A stretch of 20,908 nt of DNA from Rubrivivax sp. (GCA_016719535.1 JADJYX010000027.1:1-20908), one strand, 5' to 3'; positions 6,504 to 15,343 are shown, counted from the first letter of the stretch. Made by a program: numbers and translations. Notes: a model not told the origin generated them from the sequence alone.

Positions 6504-9058
6504 GCTTTCCGCTGTAGACAGCAGTGTCCACTCCACGGCCGCCGATAAGTATATCATTGCCTGAGCCGCCATCAAAGGCGTTGGCAGCCCGCGAGTGGCT
6601 TTGGAGCATATCGCTCCCCGCTCCACCTCTGAGGACGTGGCTCCCTGAAAAGACAGTCAGCAGATCATCACCTGCTCCGCCGTCGAGTACGTCACTCCCC
6701 GATCCTCCGAACAGTGCGTCATCCCCTTCGTTCCCAGAGAGCACGTTATTGCCGCCAACGCCCCGAATAATGTCGGGTCCGCTCGTGCCTGCGAGAAACT
6801 CGTCCGCAGATGTTCCGACAATTTCGCTCTTGCCAAGGGGGAGGGGGGTCGCCGTAGCTGATCTGCAGACCAATATCGGTGATGCGCGCCTGAACAAGAT
6901 CGAGGTCGTAATCGCCTTCAACGACAATTTTCGAGTCGAACTTGCCATCGACGTCCTCGTCCACCAGCACGATGATCGATCCCTTGCCTAATGCAATGCT
7001 GACCCGCTGAAGCCCGCCGACGATGATGGACTGACCTTTCTCCAGCCCTGCGGAGGTCAGCGTTCGGGCGAACGAGCCCGCTGCAACAGCCTCGTCGAAA
7101 GCTGCTTTCCCCAGAAATTCAATTCCGGTCGCCAGGGCTTCACCGCTCGTCTCGGCAAACTCAGCTAGCGTCACCCCCACATACTGCGTAGCGCTGAGCG
7201 CTCCAAGACCAGAATCAATAATTAGATTTGCAGGACCGATACTCGTATAGTACGCGGATAGAATCAACCAGTCTGGATATGGCGAGATCCCGCTATCAAG
7301 CCCGCCATCAAGGATTGGCGCCAGTGTGTTGCCGTTTTTTATTGACGAGATGATGGGGTCAAGGCCCTTACCTAGACTGCTGCTAAATTTCTCGACATAG
7401 CCTTCTACCGAAGGCAAATATTTCTCTGCCATAGAATGAGAGCTGCCAATTACGGCGGGTGTCAGGTCCGGAATGATCGATACTGTTGTTCCTTCTCGTG
7501 AGTTCGCGAGGCCATCAGTTCGCGGTACGGGATCGTTTGTACGAACAAAATTCAAAATACGATCAACGTACGTGCCTGCGTCTGCCGGCGATCCAGGCGA
7601 CCCGAAGGTCACGAAATATGCATTCTCGGCAGTCTCCGTATCTTCAAGGCTCTTCGCGGTGATTTCGGTGATTATTCCTCCCAGGCTGTGTCCCGTCACG
7701 AGGAGCTGATAGCCTTGGCTATTCGACCAGTTGACGACTGAGTTAACGAACTTTAGATGCGCATCGAAGTAATCTCCCCAGCGGCCGACCTGCGACAAGA
7801 TTTCAGCCATCTTTGAATCAGACCAAGTCTCGTTATTGAGCTCTTCTGAACCCGCAAAGGCCAGTACCACGGTCGGTTTTCCATCAACTTCACCAACGTA
7901 TGCGTGCGCTCTGGACTCAAATACATCAAGTACTGGAACCGTTTGGATGTGACCATTCAAGCCCGAAATATCGTCGAATCCCGCAGCTGCAAGCATGTTT
8001 GCAGTCAAAGGCTTCCAGTCGATCTTTAGATGATCCGGCAGGTTAAGAACATCTGCTTTATAAGCAACCGCTGAAAGCTTGGCCAGTTCAACGAGGATGT
8101 TGCCATTGATCTTCGGTAACGCGACTGACGTTGATTCGATCGATTTGTCTTGAATCGTGAACGTTGCAGCGGCCAAAACGGTGGAAACTGGGTCGGTCGA
8201 TTTGGTTTGAACGATCAATCCAAATGTTTCATCTGCTTCGGTTGAACCGTCATTCAGGATCGTCACGTCGACCGACTGGTCCGCCTCGCCCACCTTGAAG
8301 GTCAGTTGTTGATTCAACAACCCGACATAGTCACCTTGGTTGGAACTGCCGTGCACCTGCGTCGTACTGATGAACACGGTTTCCTCAGACGCCAGCCGAT
8401 CACTCGGGCGAGACACGACGAAACTCGCGGGAGGCGAGCCTTCCGTGATGACACTTGAGGCGGGTGAGATCGAGTAGCTCGTTGCGTCTAAGCCCAGAGT
8501 GATCGTTCGATCCGAGAACTGCAGCTTCTCGACGTTGGTCAGGAAGACCTCGTCGTACCAATAGCGGTCGGTCGCGCCGGCCAAGCCATAGAGGCGGGTG
8601 ACGCCGCTGAGGGTGGTGATGCTGAAATTGGCTGCGTCGTCGAAGAAGATGGCCGTGTCGGTGCCGGCCCCGCCATCGATGAAATCCGAGCCGCCTGCGC
8701 CGTCAATGGTGTCGTTGCCGCTGGTGCCGGTGATGGTCTCGCTATACCCATTTTTGATGATGAGGTTGTTGGGCGAGGCCGGCACGCCGAGCGTGGCATT
8801 GTTGAACTGCAGTTTTTCGACGTTGGTCAGGAAGACCTCGTCATCCCGGTAGCGGTCGGTCGCGCCGGCCAAGCCATAGAGGCGGGTGACGCCGCTGAGG
8901 GTGGTGATGCTGAAATTGGCTGCGTCGTCGAAGAAGATGGCCGTGTCGGTGCCGGCCCCGCCATCGATGAAATCCGAGCCGCCTGCGCCATCAATGGTGT
9001 CGTCGCCGCTGGTGCCGGTGAGGGATTCGGAATAGGCGTTGCCATGGATCGTCGTCAT
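6445..9058 (-). CDS. RTX/Calx-beta lipase-like exoprotein, 3' truncated and frameshifted
   Basis: A calcium-binding exoprotein of the type I secretion kind. From the N-terminus: two near-identical 96-residue units, each with an RTX glycine-aspartate segment (GTSGDDTIDGAGGSDFIDGG), at about residues 1-185; a Calx-beta-like domain (about 200-310, ITEGSPPASFVVSRPSD, STEADETFGLIVQ); and a class-3-like lipase domain (about 330-600). The nucleophile is Ser458 in VTGHSLGGII, and SSHSMAEKY may supply the His. C-terminal RTX repeats follow (GNEGDDALFGGSGSDVLDGG). The frame shifts in the run of C at 6837-6848: one C fewer joins DPPP to LGKSEIVGTSADEF. Native sequence ends at AVYSGKR (about 6504); the last residues and the TAA stop come from the adjacent hairpin, so the usual C-terminal secretion signal is probably lost. 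GGAGG lies 7-11 bases before ATG 9058. The middle part is distinctly lower in GC than the flanks. Confidence 0.88.
8516..9038 (-). repeat. Tandem 288-bp duplication at the 5' end of the RTX gene
   Basis: Segment 8516-8750 is repeated at 8804-9038 with a period of 288 bases (96 codons). For about 180 bases the copies differ at only a few positions; the edges are more diverged. Both encode one RTX segment plus FSITTLSGVTRLYGLAGATDR and VFLTNVEKLQF. The near-identity at DNA level points to a recent duplication or gene conversion. Confidence 0.9.
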
Positions 9059-9268
9059 CTGGTTTCCTCCGCAGCAAACGAATTGTGGAATTCATTCTGA
9101 CGTGGGGAGGACAGCGATGTCAGCCCAGCAATATCCCCACCATCCAGGTCCAAAGCGCTCGTTTCCCTTCACCCGCTCCAGCACCTGCCGCCCGCGGCTG
9201 ACCGGAAAACCCCGCTCGCTTGCCGCGCCGTCCGGGGGCATCATGGGCGGGCAGCCCGCCCTCCGCTC
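9059..9268. promoter_or_regulatory. Divergent intergenic region between the RTX gene and the GGDEF-like gene
   Basis: These 210 bases must hold the promoters for both divergent genes. Next to the RTX gene is its strong GGAGG site and an A/T-rich inverted repeat, gaatt-gtgg-aattc (9080-9093), about 22 bases upstream of the RTX start. Next to the other gene is a GC-rich palindrome (9245-9261). I could not place a convincing -35/-10 pair in either direction. Confidence 0.45.
9245..9261. repeat. 17-bp palindrome overlapping the ribosome-binding region of the GGDEF-like gene
   Basis: Arms gggcgggc and gcccgccc are separated by one base, ending 7 bases before the start codon at 9269. In RNA it would sequester the initiation region; in DNA it could be an operator. 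No other Shine-Dalgarno sequence is visible for this gene. Confidence 0.55.
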
Positions 9269-10177
9269 ATGACCGCCCCCATCCAGATCCTCTGCATCTC
9301 GGCCCAGCCGGCCGACCTCTGGGGTTCGCCCTACGGGCCTTTCGTGCTGCATCAGGCGGCCTCGCTGGACGAGGCGGCGCGCGACCTGCAGAGTCGCCCG
9401 CACGATGCGGTGCTGATCGACGCCCCCACGCCGGCGGCCCTGTCGGCACTGGCGGGCTGGCCCGCGCTGCTGCATGCGGTGCTCGACGCGGCGGTGGTCG
9501 TGGTCAGCCCCGAACCCGATGTGGGTGTGGTGCTGGCGCTGCTGCAGTCCGGCGTGCAGGACGTGCTGCCGCCCACCGGCAGCGCCGGCATCGCGCGTGC
9601 GCTGCGGCTGGCGATCGAGCGCAAGCGCATCGAGATGGGGCGCGCAAGGTGCATGCCACCGACCTGGCCACCGGGCTGCCCAACCACCTGCAACTGCTCG
9701 AGCACATGACACCTGGTGGCGCTGCGCGCGCGCGAGCCGGCGCCGATGGCGCTGATCGTGCTGCGCATCGAGGGCCTGGCCATGACCGAGGCCGCGCTGG
9801 GCCTGGAGTCGGCCAACGTGCTCAAGCGCAAGGTCGCGGTGCGGTTGCGATCGGCCTTGCGCGCCAGCGACGTCGTCGCCTCGCTGGGGGGTGACACCTT
9901 CGCGGTGCTGCTGGCCTGGATCGACGCCCCCGACGACGGCGAGCGCGTGGCGCGCAAGCTGGCCACCCTGCTGACGCAGCCCTTCAGCGTCACCGGGCGC
10001 GAGCGCCACGTGGCGGTGCGCGTGGGCCTGGCGTCTTTCCCCGCGCATGGCGACCGCGCCGAAGACCTGCTGCGCCGCGCGCTCGGCCAGGCGGCGCAGG
10101 TGGCCACCATGGGCGGCGGCGACCATGCCCAGGCCGCCGACCGCGGCCCGTCGGCCGCCGCCAACGACGACACCTGA
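9269..10177 (+). CDS. Receiver-like plus degenerate GGDEF-domain protein (two compensating frameshifts)
   Basis: About 302 residues after repair. Residues 1-125 resemble a response-regulator receiver: a first beta strand (IQILCISAQP), then HDAVLIDAPTP where the phospho-acceptor Asp would be, and a last helix RALRLAIERKRIE. The usual Lys near VLPPTG is not seen, so it may be a non-phosphorylated variant. A GGDEF domain follows, starting DLATGLPNHLQLLEHM. Its signature is SLGGDTF (9881-9901) instead of GG(D/E)EF, so cyclase activity is doubtful. The RASD inhibitory-site motif sits the usual five residues before it. The frame shifts near 9640 and back near 9713; only with both shifts is the GGDEF start read correctly. 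The stop abuts the stop of the convergent dehydrogenase with no bases between. It may be a c-di-GMP binding regulator; its target is not visible here. Confidence 0.75.
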
Positions 10178-11513
10178 CTATTTCAGGATGTCGCCCAGGC
10201 AGAGGTATTTGAGCTCGACATAGTCGTCGATGCCCTGGCGCGCGCCCTCGCGTCCGAGGCCGCTCTGCTTGACGCCGCCGAAGGGCACCTCGGCGGTGGA
10301 GATGAGGCCGGTATTGATGCCGACCATGCCATATTCCAGCGCCTCGGCGACGCGGAAGATGCGGCCGACGTCGCGGCTGTAGAAATAGCTGGCGAGGCCG
10401 AATTCGGTGGCATTGGCGGCGGCGATGGCGTCGGCCTCGGTCTCGAAGCGGAAGACCGGCGCCACCGGGCCGAAGGTCTCTTCCTTCGCGCATTTCATCT
10501 CGGCGGTGACGTCGGCCAGCACCGTGGGCGTATAGAAGCGCTCACCGATGCGCGTGCCACCGACCACCACGCGCGCGCCCTTGCTCACCGCGTCGGCGAC
10601 ATGGCTCTCGACCTTGGCGATGGCCTGGTCGTCGATCAGCGGGCCCTGGTTGACGCCGGCCTCGAAGCCGTTGCCGACCGTGATGGTCTGGCTCTTCGCG
10701 GCCAGCTTCTCGACGAAGGCGTCGTAGACGCCGGCCTGCACGTAGAGGCGATTCGCGCACACGCAGGTCTGGCCGGCGTTGCGGTATTTGCTGACCATCG
10801 CGCCTTCGACGGCGCTGTCGAGATCGGCATCGTCGAAGACGATGAAGGGCGCATTGCCGCCGAGCTCGAGGCTGATCTTCTTGATCGTCGGCGCGCACTG
10901 CGCGGCCAGGATGCGGCCGACCTCGGTGCTGCCGGTGAACGACAGGTGACGGACGACGTCACTCGCACACAGCACCTTGCCGATCTCGATCGAGCCGGGC
11001 CCGTCGGCGGTGATGATGTTGAGCACGCCGGCCGGCATGCCGGCGCTGCGCCAGTTCGGCGGCGGCCAGTGCCGACAGCGGCGTCTGCTCGGCGGGCTTG
11101 ATGATCACCGGGCAGCCGGCGGCCAGCGCCGGCGCCACCTTGCGCGTGATCATCGCGATCGGGAAGTTCCACGGCGTGATCGCCGCGCACACGCCGATCG
11201 GCTGCTTGATGACGAGGAAGCGCTTGTTGCTGTCGGTGCCGGGGATGGTCTCGCCGTAGATGCGGCGGCCTTCCTCGGCAAACCATTCCAGGAAGCTGGC
11301 GCCGTAGACCACCTCGCCGCGCGCCTCGGCCAGCGGCTTGCCCTGCTCGGCGGTCATGATGCGGGCCAGGTCGTCGGCATGCTGGATGAGCAGCGCGTAC
11401 CACTTCATCAGGATCGCGTGGCGTTCCTTCGCGGTCTTGGCGCGCCAGCCGGGCCAGGCCTTGTCGGCGGCGACGATGGCATCGTGTGCGTCGGCCGGCA
11501 TCAGGCTCGCCAT
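10178..11513 (-). CDS. Succinate/glutarate-semialdehyde dehydrogenase, 5' truncated, one frameshift
   Basis: An NAD(P)-dependent aldehyde dehydrogenase of the GabD/DavD group that oxidises a dicarboxylic semialdehyde to the diacid. Motifs in order: KTAKERHAILMKWYALL, MTAEQGKPLAEARGEV, ITPWNFPIAMITRK, FTGSTEVGR, the general-base Glu in SLELGGNAPF, the catalytic Cys in NAGQTCVCANR, and EETFGPVAPVFRF. The frame shifts near 11045: one added base restores ELAQRAGMPAGVL. The protein begins at about residue 45 of a normal GabD; the missing N-terminus lies at the junction with the cupin gene, so the ATG at 11513 is an internal Met. With gcdH and a CoA-transferase upstream in the same direction, glutarate semialdehyde is the more likely substrate (DavD role), but succinate semialdehyde cannot be excluded. 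Confidence 0.85.
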
Positions 11514-11715
11514 AGGACTGGCCCGGCGTCAGCGGTGCGACCTTGACGCCCTCGGGCGTCTCCAGCGTCAGCGCGCCACCGGTCATCGGCACCACCACGT
11601 AATCGTGGCCGTGGCGGTGCCAGCCGGTCTCGGCGCCCGGGGCAAAGCGCCATTCGGTGACGATGACGCGCGGATTGTCGATCTGCACCGTGGGCACGGC
11701 CTGGGGACGCGGCAT
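11514..11715 (-). pseudogene. Cupin-domain protein, 3' truncated at junction with the dehydrogenase gene
   Basis: The first 67 or so residues of a small cupin protein: a start like MPRPQAVPTVQIDNPRV, then the metal-binding cupin motif in WHRHGHDYVVVPMTGG, then GVKVAPLTPGQSY. There the family resemblance ends and the sequence runs, out of frame, into the dehydrogenase from about its residue 45. About 35 C-terminal cupin residues and the dehydrogenase start are missing, as if a few hundred bases were deleted. An excellent ribosome-binding site (AGGAGGAG) stands before ATG 11715, 35 bases after the CoA-transferase stop, so it belongs to the same operon. Function is unknown; small cupins near catabolic genes often bind a metal or a carboxylate. 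Confidence 0.75.
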
Positions 11716-11750
11716 GGAGGCTCCTCCTGCAGGGGCGGTCGGTTGGGGTT

Positions 11751-12947
11751 TCAGCGCGCGGGCCAGCCCTGGCCGTTGGCCACCGCCTGGCGGATGGCAT
11801 CGCCGTGCTCGTCGATCTGCGGCGGCGCCTGGGGTGCCATCGCGCGCTGGCCGTTGAAGCGCATCGGGTTGGCCACCAGCGGCATGCTGCGGCCCTGGCT
11901 GTCGATCAGCGGCGCCTTCATGCCGCGGTGCACCACCTGGCGGTGCTCGAAGACCTGCGGCAGCTCGAGGATGGGCGCGCAGGGCACGGCATTGGGCTCG
12001 AGCAGGTCGCACCACTGCTGCGTCGTGCGTTCCAGCATCCAGCCGGCGATGATGGGGATCAGCTGGTCGCGCTGCTCGATGCGCGCCGAATTGGTGACGA
12101 AGCGCGGGTCCTGCGCCACCTCGGGCCGGCCGGCGAGCTGGCAGAAGCGGGCGAACTGGCCATCGTTGCCCACCGCCAGCACGATGTGGCCGTCCTGCGT
12201 GGGCAGCACCTGGTAGGGCACGACATTGGCATGTGCATTGCCCATGCGCCTGGGCGTGATGCCGCCCACCAGGTGGTTGCTGGCCTGGTTGGCCAGCATC
12301 GCCACCTGCACGTCGAGCAGCGCGGCATCGATGTGGCAGCCGCGGCCGCTGTGCTCGGCCTGGCGCAGCGCCGCCAGCACGGCGGTGGTGGCATACAGGC
12401 CGGTGAACAGGTCGGCCACCGCCACGCCCACCTTCTGTGGTTCGCTGCCCGGCGTGCCGTCCTTCTCGCCGGTCACGCTCATCAGGCCGCCGGTGGCCTG
12501 GATGGCGAAGTCATAACCCGCCGCCTGCGCATACGGGCCATCCTGGCCGTAGCCGGTGACCGAGCAATAGACCAGCCGCGGGTTCAGCGCCGACAGGCTG
12601 CCATAGTCGAGCCCGTATCTGGCCAGCTGCCCGACCTTGTAGTTTTCCAGCACGACATCGGCGCCTCTGGCCAGCGTGCGCACGAAGTCGGCGCCCTCGG
12701 CGCTGGCGATGTCCACCGCCACCGAACGCTTGCCGCGGTTGCAGCTGAGGTAGTAGGCCGACATGCGCTCGGCCTTGTCGCCCCACCAGGGCGGGCCCCA
12801 GGCGCGCGTGTCGTCGCCGACCTCGGGCCGCTCGACCTTGATGACGTCGGCGCCATAGTCGGCCAGCAACTGGCCCGACCAGGGCCCGGCCAGCACGCGC
12901 GAGAGGTCGAGCACGCGCACCCCTGCCAGGGGCCTCGGGCCGCTCAT
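11751..12947 (-). CDS. gcdG: CaiB/BaiF (family III) CoA-transferase, probable glutarate CoA-transferase
   Basis: An intact 398-residue class III CoA-transferase that moves CoA from a donor such as succinyl-CoA to a carboxylic acid. Family features: the N-terminal LAGVRVLDLSRVLAGPWS, GADVIKVERPEVGDDTR, the segment LSCNRGKRSVAVD, the loop VTGYGQDGPYA, and the catalytic Asp in KVGVAVADLFTGLYA. Its ATG overlaps the gcdH stop in TGATG, so the two are translationally coupled (an in-frame GTG directly before it is an alternative start). The pair gcdH-gcdG beside a divergent LysR gene matches the glutarate utilisation locus of pseudomonads, so glutarate is the likely acceptor. The specific substrate is inferred from context, not from residues. 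Confidence 0.88.
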   Translation of the reverse strand: MSGPRPLAGVRVLDLSRVLAGPWSGQLLADYGADVIKVERPEVGDDTRAWGPPWWGDKAERMSAYYLSCNRGKRSVAVDIASAEGADFVRTLARGADVVLENYKVGQLARYGLDYGSLSALNPRLVYCSVTGYGQDGPYAQAAGYDFAIQATGGLMSVTGEKDGTPGSEPQKVGVAVADLFTGLYATTAVLAALRQAEHSGRGCHIDAALLDVQVAMLANQASNHLVGGITPRRMGNAHANVVPYQVLPTQDGHIVLAVGNDGQFARFCQLAGRPEVAQDPRFVTNSARIEQRDQLIPIIAGWMLERTTQQWCDLLEPNAVPCAPILELPQVFEHRQVVHRGMKAPLIDSQGRSMPLVANPMRFNGQRAMAPQAPPQIDEHGDAIRQAVANGQGWPAR

Positions 12948-14133
12948 CACGAGAACGCCTGGATCCCGGTGATGGCGCGCCCGAGGATCAGCGCATGGAT
13001 GTCGTGCGTGCCCTCGTAGGTATTGACCACCTCAGGTTGACCAGATGGCGCGCCACGCCGAATTCGTCGCTGATGCCGTTGCCGCCCATCATGTCGCGGG
13101 CAAGGCGGGCGATGTCGAGCGCCTTGCCGCAGCTGTTGCGCTTCATGATGCTGGTGATCTCCACCGCGGCGATGCCCTCGTCCTTCATGCGCCCCAGGCG
13201 CAGCACGCCCTGCAGCCCGAGCGTGATCTCGGTCAGCATGTCGGCGAGCTTCTTCTGCACCAGCTGGTTGGCCGCCAGCGGGCGGCCGAACTGGATGCGG
13301 TCCAGCGTGTACTGGCGCGCGCGGTGCAAGCAGTCCTCGGCCGCACCCAGCGCACCCCAGGCGATGCCGTAGCGCGCGCTGTTTAGGCAGGTGAACGGGC
13401 CCTTCAGGCCGCGCACCTCGGGGAAGGCGTTTTCCTCCGGGCAGAAGACGTTGTCCATCACGATCTCGCCGGTGATGGACGCACGCAGGCCGACCTTGCC
13501 GTGGATGGCCGGCGCACTCAGGCCCTTCCAGCCCTTTTCCAGCACGAAGCCACGGATCTGCCCGCCGTCGTCCTTGGCCCAGACGACGAAGACATCGGCG
13601 ATCGGGCTGTTGCTGATCCACATCTTGCTGCCCGACAGCGCATAGCCGCCGTCGACCTTCTTGGCGCGCGTGATCATGCTGCCGGGGTCGGAGCCATGGT
13701 TGGGCTCGGTCAGGCCGAAGCAGCCGATCCACTCGCCGCTGGCCAGCCTGGGCAGATATTTGCGCTTGGTGGCCTCGTTGCCGAACTCGTTGATCGGCAC
13801 CATCACCAGCGAGGACTGCACGCTCATCATCGAGCGGTAGCCCGAATCTACGCGCTCGACCTCGCGCGCGATCAGGCCATAGCAGACATAGTTCAGGCCG
13901 GCGCCGCCATAGGCCTCGGGGATGGTCGGGCCCAGCAGGCCGAGTTCGCCCATCTCGCGAAAGATGGCGGGGTCGGTCTGCTCGTGGCGGAAGGCCTGCT
14001 GCACGCGCGGCGCCAGCTTCTCCTGGCAGTAGGCGGCGGCGGCTTGCGCACGGCGCGCTCGTCGTCGCTGAGCTGCTGGTCGAGCAGCAGCGGGTCATCC
14101 CATTGAGCGGGCCTTCGTGTTCGAAGAAGTCAT
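12947..14133 (-). CDS. gcdH: Glutaryl-CoA dehydrogenase (three one-base frameshifts)
   Basis: An FAD enzyme that oxidises and decarboxylates glutaryl-CoA to crotonyl-CoA, passing electrons to ETF. Most of the protein is one open frame and is unmistakable: VDSGYRSMMSVQSSLVMVP carries the Arg and Ser that set glutaryl-CoA specificity, followed by FGLTEPNHGSDPGSM, SGSKMWISNSPIADVF and RDMMGGNGISDEFGVARH. The catalytic base is the Glu of NTYEGTHD near the C-terminus. Frameshifts lie near 13033 (CTGAGG should be CTGGAGG), near 14050 (a base missing before four Ala codons) and near 14103 (before WDDPLLLDQQLSDDERAV). Start 14133 has GGAG about 6 bases upstream and gives the expected length of about 395 residues. 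It is the first gene of the operon, divergent from the LysR gene. Confidence 0.92.
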
Positions 14134-14250
14134 CTCGTGCTCCAGGCGGTGTCCATACGACTCGCATTTTCAAACGCATCGCGGTGGGCAGCAAACGCTA
14201 TTCTTGCACTCCAGAATTCTGCAAACCCACTTCGAAACCCATCAAACCCC
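14134..14250. promoter_or_regulatory. gcdH/gcdR divergent promoter region with a LysR-type box
   Basis: A 117-base, comparatively A/T-rich gap between two divergent genes. At 14200-14217 is ATTCT-N8-AGAAT, a dyad that contains the T-N11-A spacing bound by LysR-type regulators. It is a good candidate for the recognition site of the adjacent regulator. Exact -35/-10 boxes are not clear. Confidence 0.5.
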
Positions 14251-15177
14251 ATGCGCCGCCGCCTTCCGTCGACCGCCGCGCTCGCCGCCTTCGAGGCCGC
14301 GGCCCGGCATGCGGTTATACCGGCGCGGCCGACGAACTGGCCGTCACGCAGAGCGCGGTCTGTCGCCAGATTGCAGCGCTGGAGGCCTTCGTCGGTGTCA
14401 AGCTGTTTCGGCGCGGGCGCCGTGGCGTGCTGCTCACCGAGGCCGGGCAGGCCTACGGCCGCGTCGTGCGCGAGCGGCTGGACGAACTGAGCGCGACACG
14501 CTGTCGCTGATGTCGGCCGGCAGCGGCCGCGGCACGCTGGAGCTCGGCGTGGTGCCGACCTTCGCCACCGAATGGCTGCTGCCCCGCCTGCCGGACTTCC
14601 ACCAGCGCCATCCCGACATCACGCTCAACCTCACCACGCGCATCCAGCCCTTCCTGTTCGAGGGCAGCGGGCTCGACGCCGCGCTGCACGCCGGCGGCGC
14701 GCCCTGGCCGGGCACCGACAGCCTGCACCTGATGCGTGAATCGCTGGTCGCGGTGGCCAGCCCGGGCCTGCTGGCGCAACGCCTGCCTAGCCGCCAGCGG
14801 CTGCGTGCCGACGACGTGGGCCGCCTGCCGCTGCTGCAGATGGCCACGCGGCCGCAGGCCTGGCGGCACTGGTTCGAGGCCCAGGGCGTGCAGGGTCGAA
14901 GGCAACCTGGCCGGGCCGCGCATGGACCTGTTCTCGATGCTGATCGCTGCCGCCAGCCGCGGCCTAGGCGCGGCTCTGGTGCCGCAGCTGCTGGCCGCCA
15001 GCCGGCGCTGCGCGAGGGCCGGCTGCGCGTGCTGTTGCCGGTGGCGCACTACAGCGACCGCAGCTACCGCCCGATCGTGCCCGGAGTCCAAGATCGCACC
15101 ACCCGGCCCTGGTGGCGCTGCGTGAATGGCTGGATGGGCAGGCGCGGGCCTGGCGGGCGGACACCGGCCTGGACTGA
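14251..15177 (+). CDS. gcdR: LysR-family regulator, GcdR/GcvA-like (about five frameshifts)
   Basis: A transcription factor of about 309 residues after repair, the normal size for LysR. The winged-helix segment reads RRRLPSTAALAAFEAAARH, then AADELAVTQSAVCRQIAALE, then VKLFRRGRRGVLLTEAGQAY. The effector domain follows with LELGVVPTFATEWLLPRLP and FHQRHPDITLNLTTR, then LVAVASPGLLAQR and GLGAALVPQLLA, ending REWLDGQARAWRADTGLD. The frame changes near 14320, 14495, 14897, 15000 and 15095, each by one or two bases, so no single open frame covers it. That many changes with no other decay points to sequencing error. Its start is ATG 14251. Its divergent position next to gcdH argues that it activates gcdHG in response to glutarate or a relative. 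Confidence 0.82.
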
Positions 15178-15210
15178 GGGCCCCGGCCGTGCCGGCGCGG
15201 CGGCCCTGCC

Positions 15211-15216
15211 TACAAT
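15211..15216 (+). promoter_or_regulatory. Candidate -10 box for alaS
   Basis: TACAAT, one mismatch from TATAAT, stands about 115 bases before the alaS start and 34 bases after the LysR stop, in an otherwise very GC-rich stretch. No good -35 box is visible. If it is used, alaS has a GC-rich leader of roughly 105-110 bases. I see no recognisable riboswitch in that leader. Confidence 0.4.
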
Positions 15217-15320
15217 CCGCCGGTTCATCCCAGGGGCGGGGCGAACCCCCGGCCAGCGGCCATTCCGACGGCACCGGGGGCGCTCGCCCATGCCCGCAGG
15301 GACCGGAAACCGACATCCCG

Positions 15321-15343
15321 AAAGCCGCCGATGAAAGCCGCCG
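15321..15343 (+). repeat. Direct repeat flanking the alaS start codon
   Basis: The 10-mer aaagccgccg occurs at 15321-15330 and again at 15334-15343, with the start codon as the three bases between. The words cgacatcc (from 15311) and cgacatcc (from 15342) lie just outside and inside it. It may be a small local duplication or coincidence in GC-rich DNA. Confidence 0.6.

Noticed and set aside
9092..10126. 344-residue minus-strand open frame over the GGDEF-like gene
   Set aside because: It is a shadow with Arg/His/Gln-rich sequence. The plus-strand frames carry the receiver and GGDEF motifs.
15178..15330. Possible riboswitch or attenuator in the alaS leader
   Set aside because: GC-rich stems can be drawn, but I could not match any known riboswitch consensus, and no terminator with a T-run is present.
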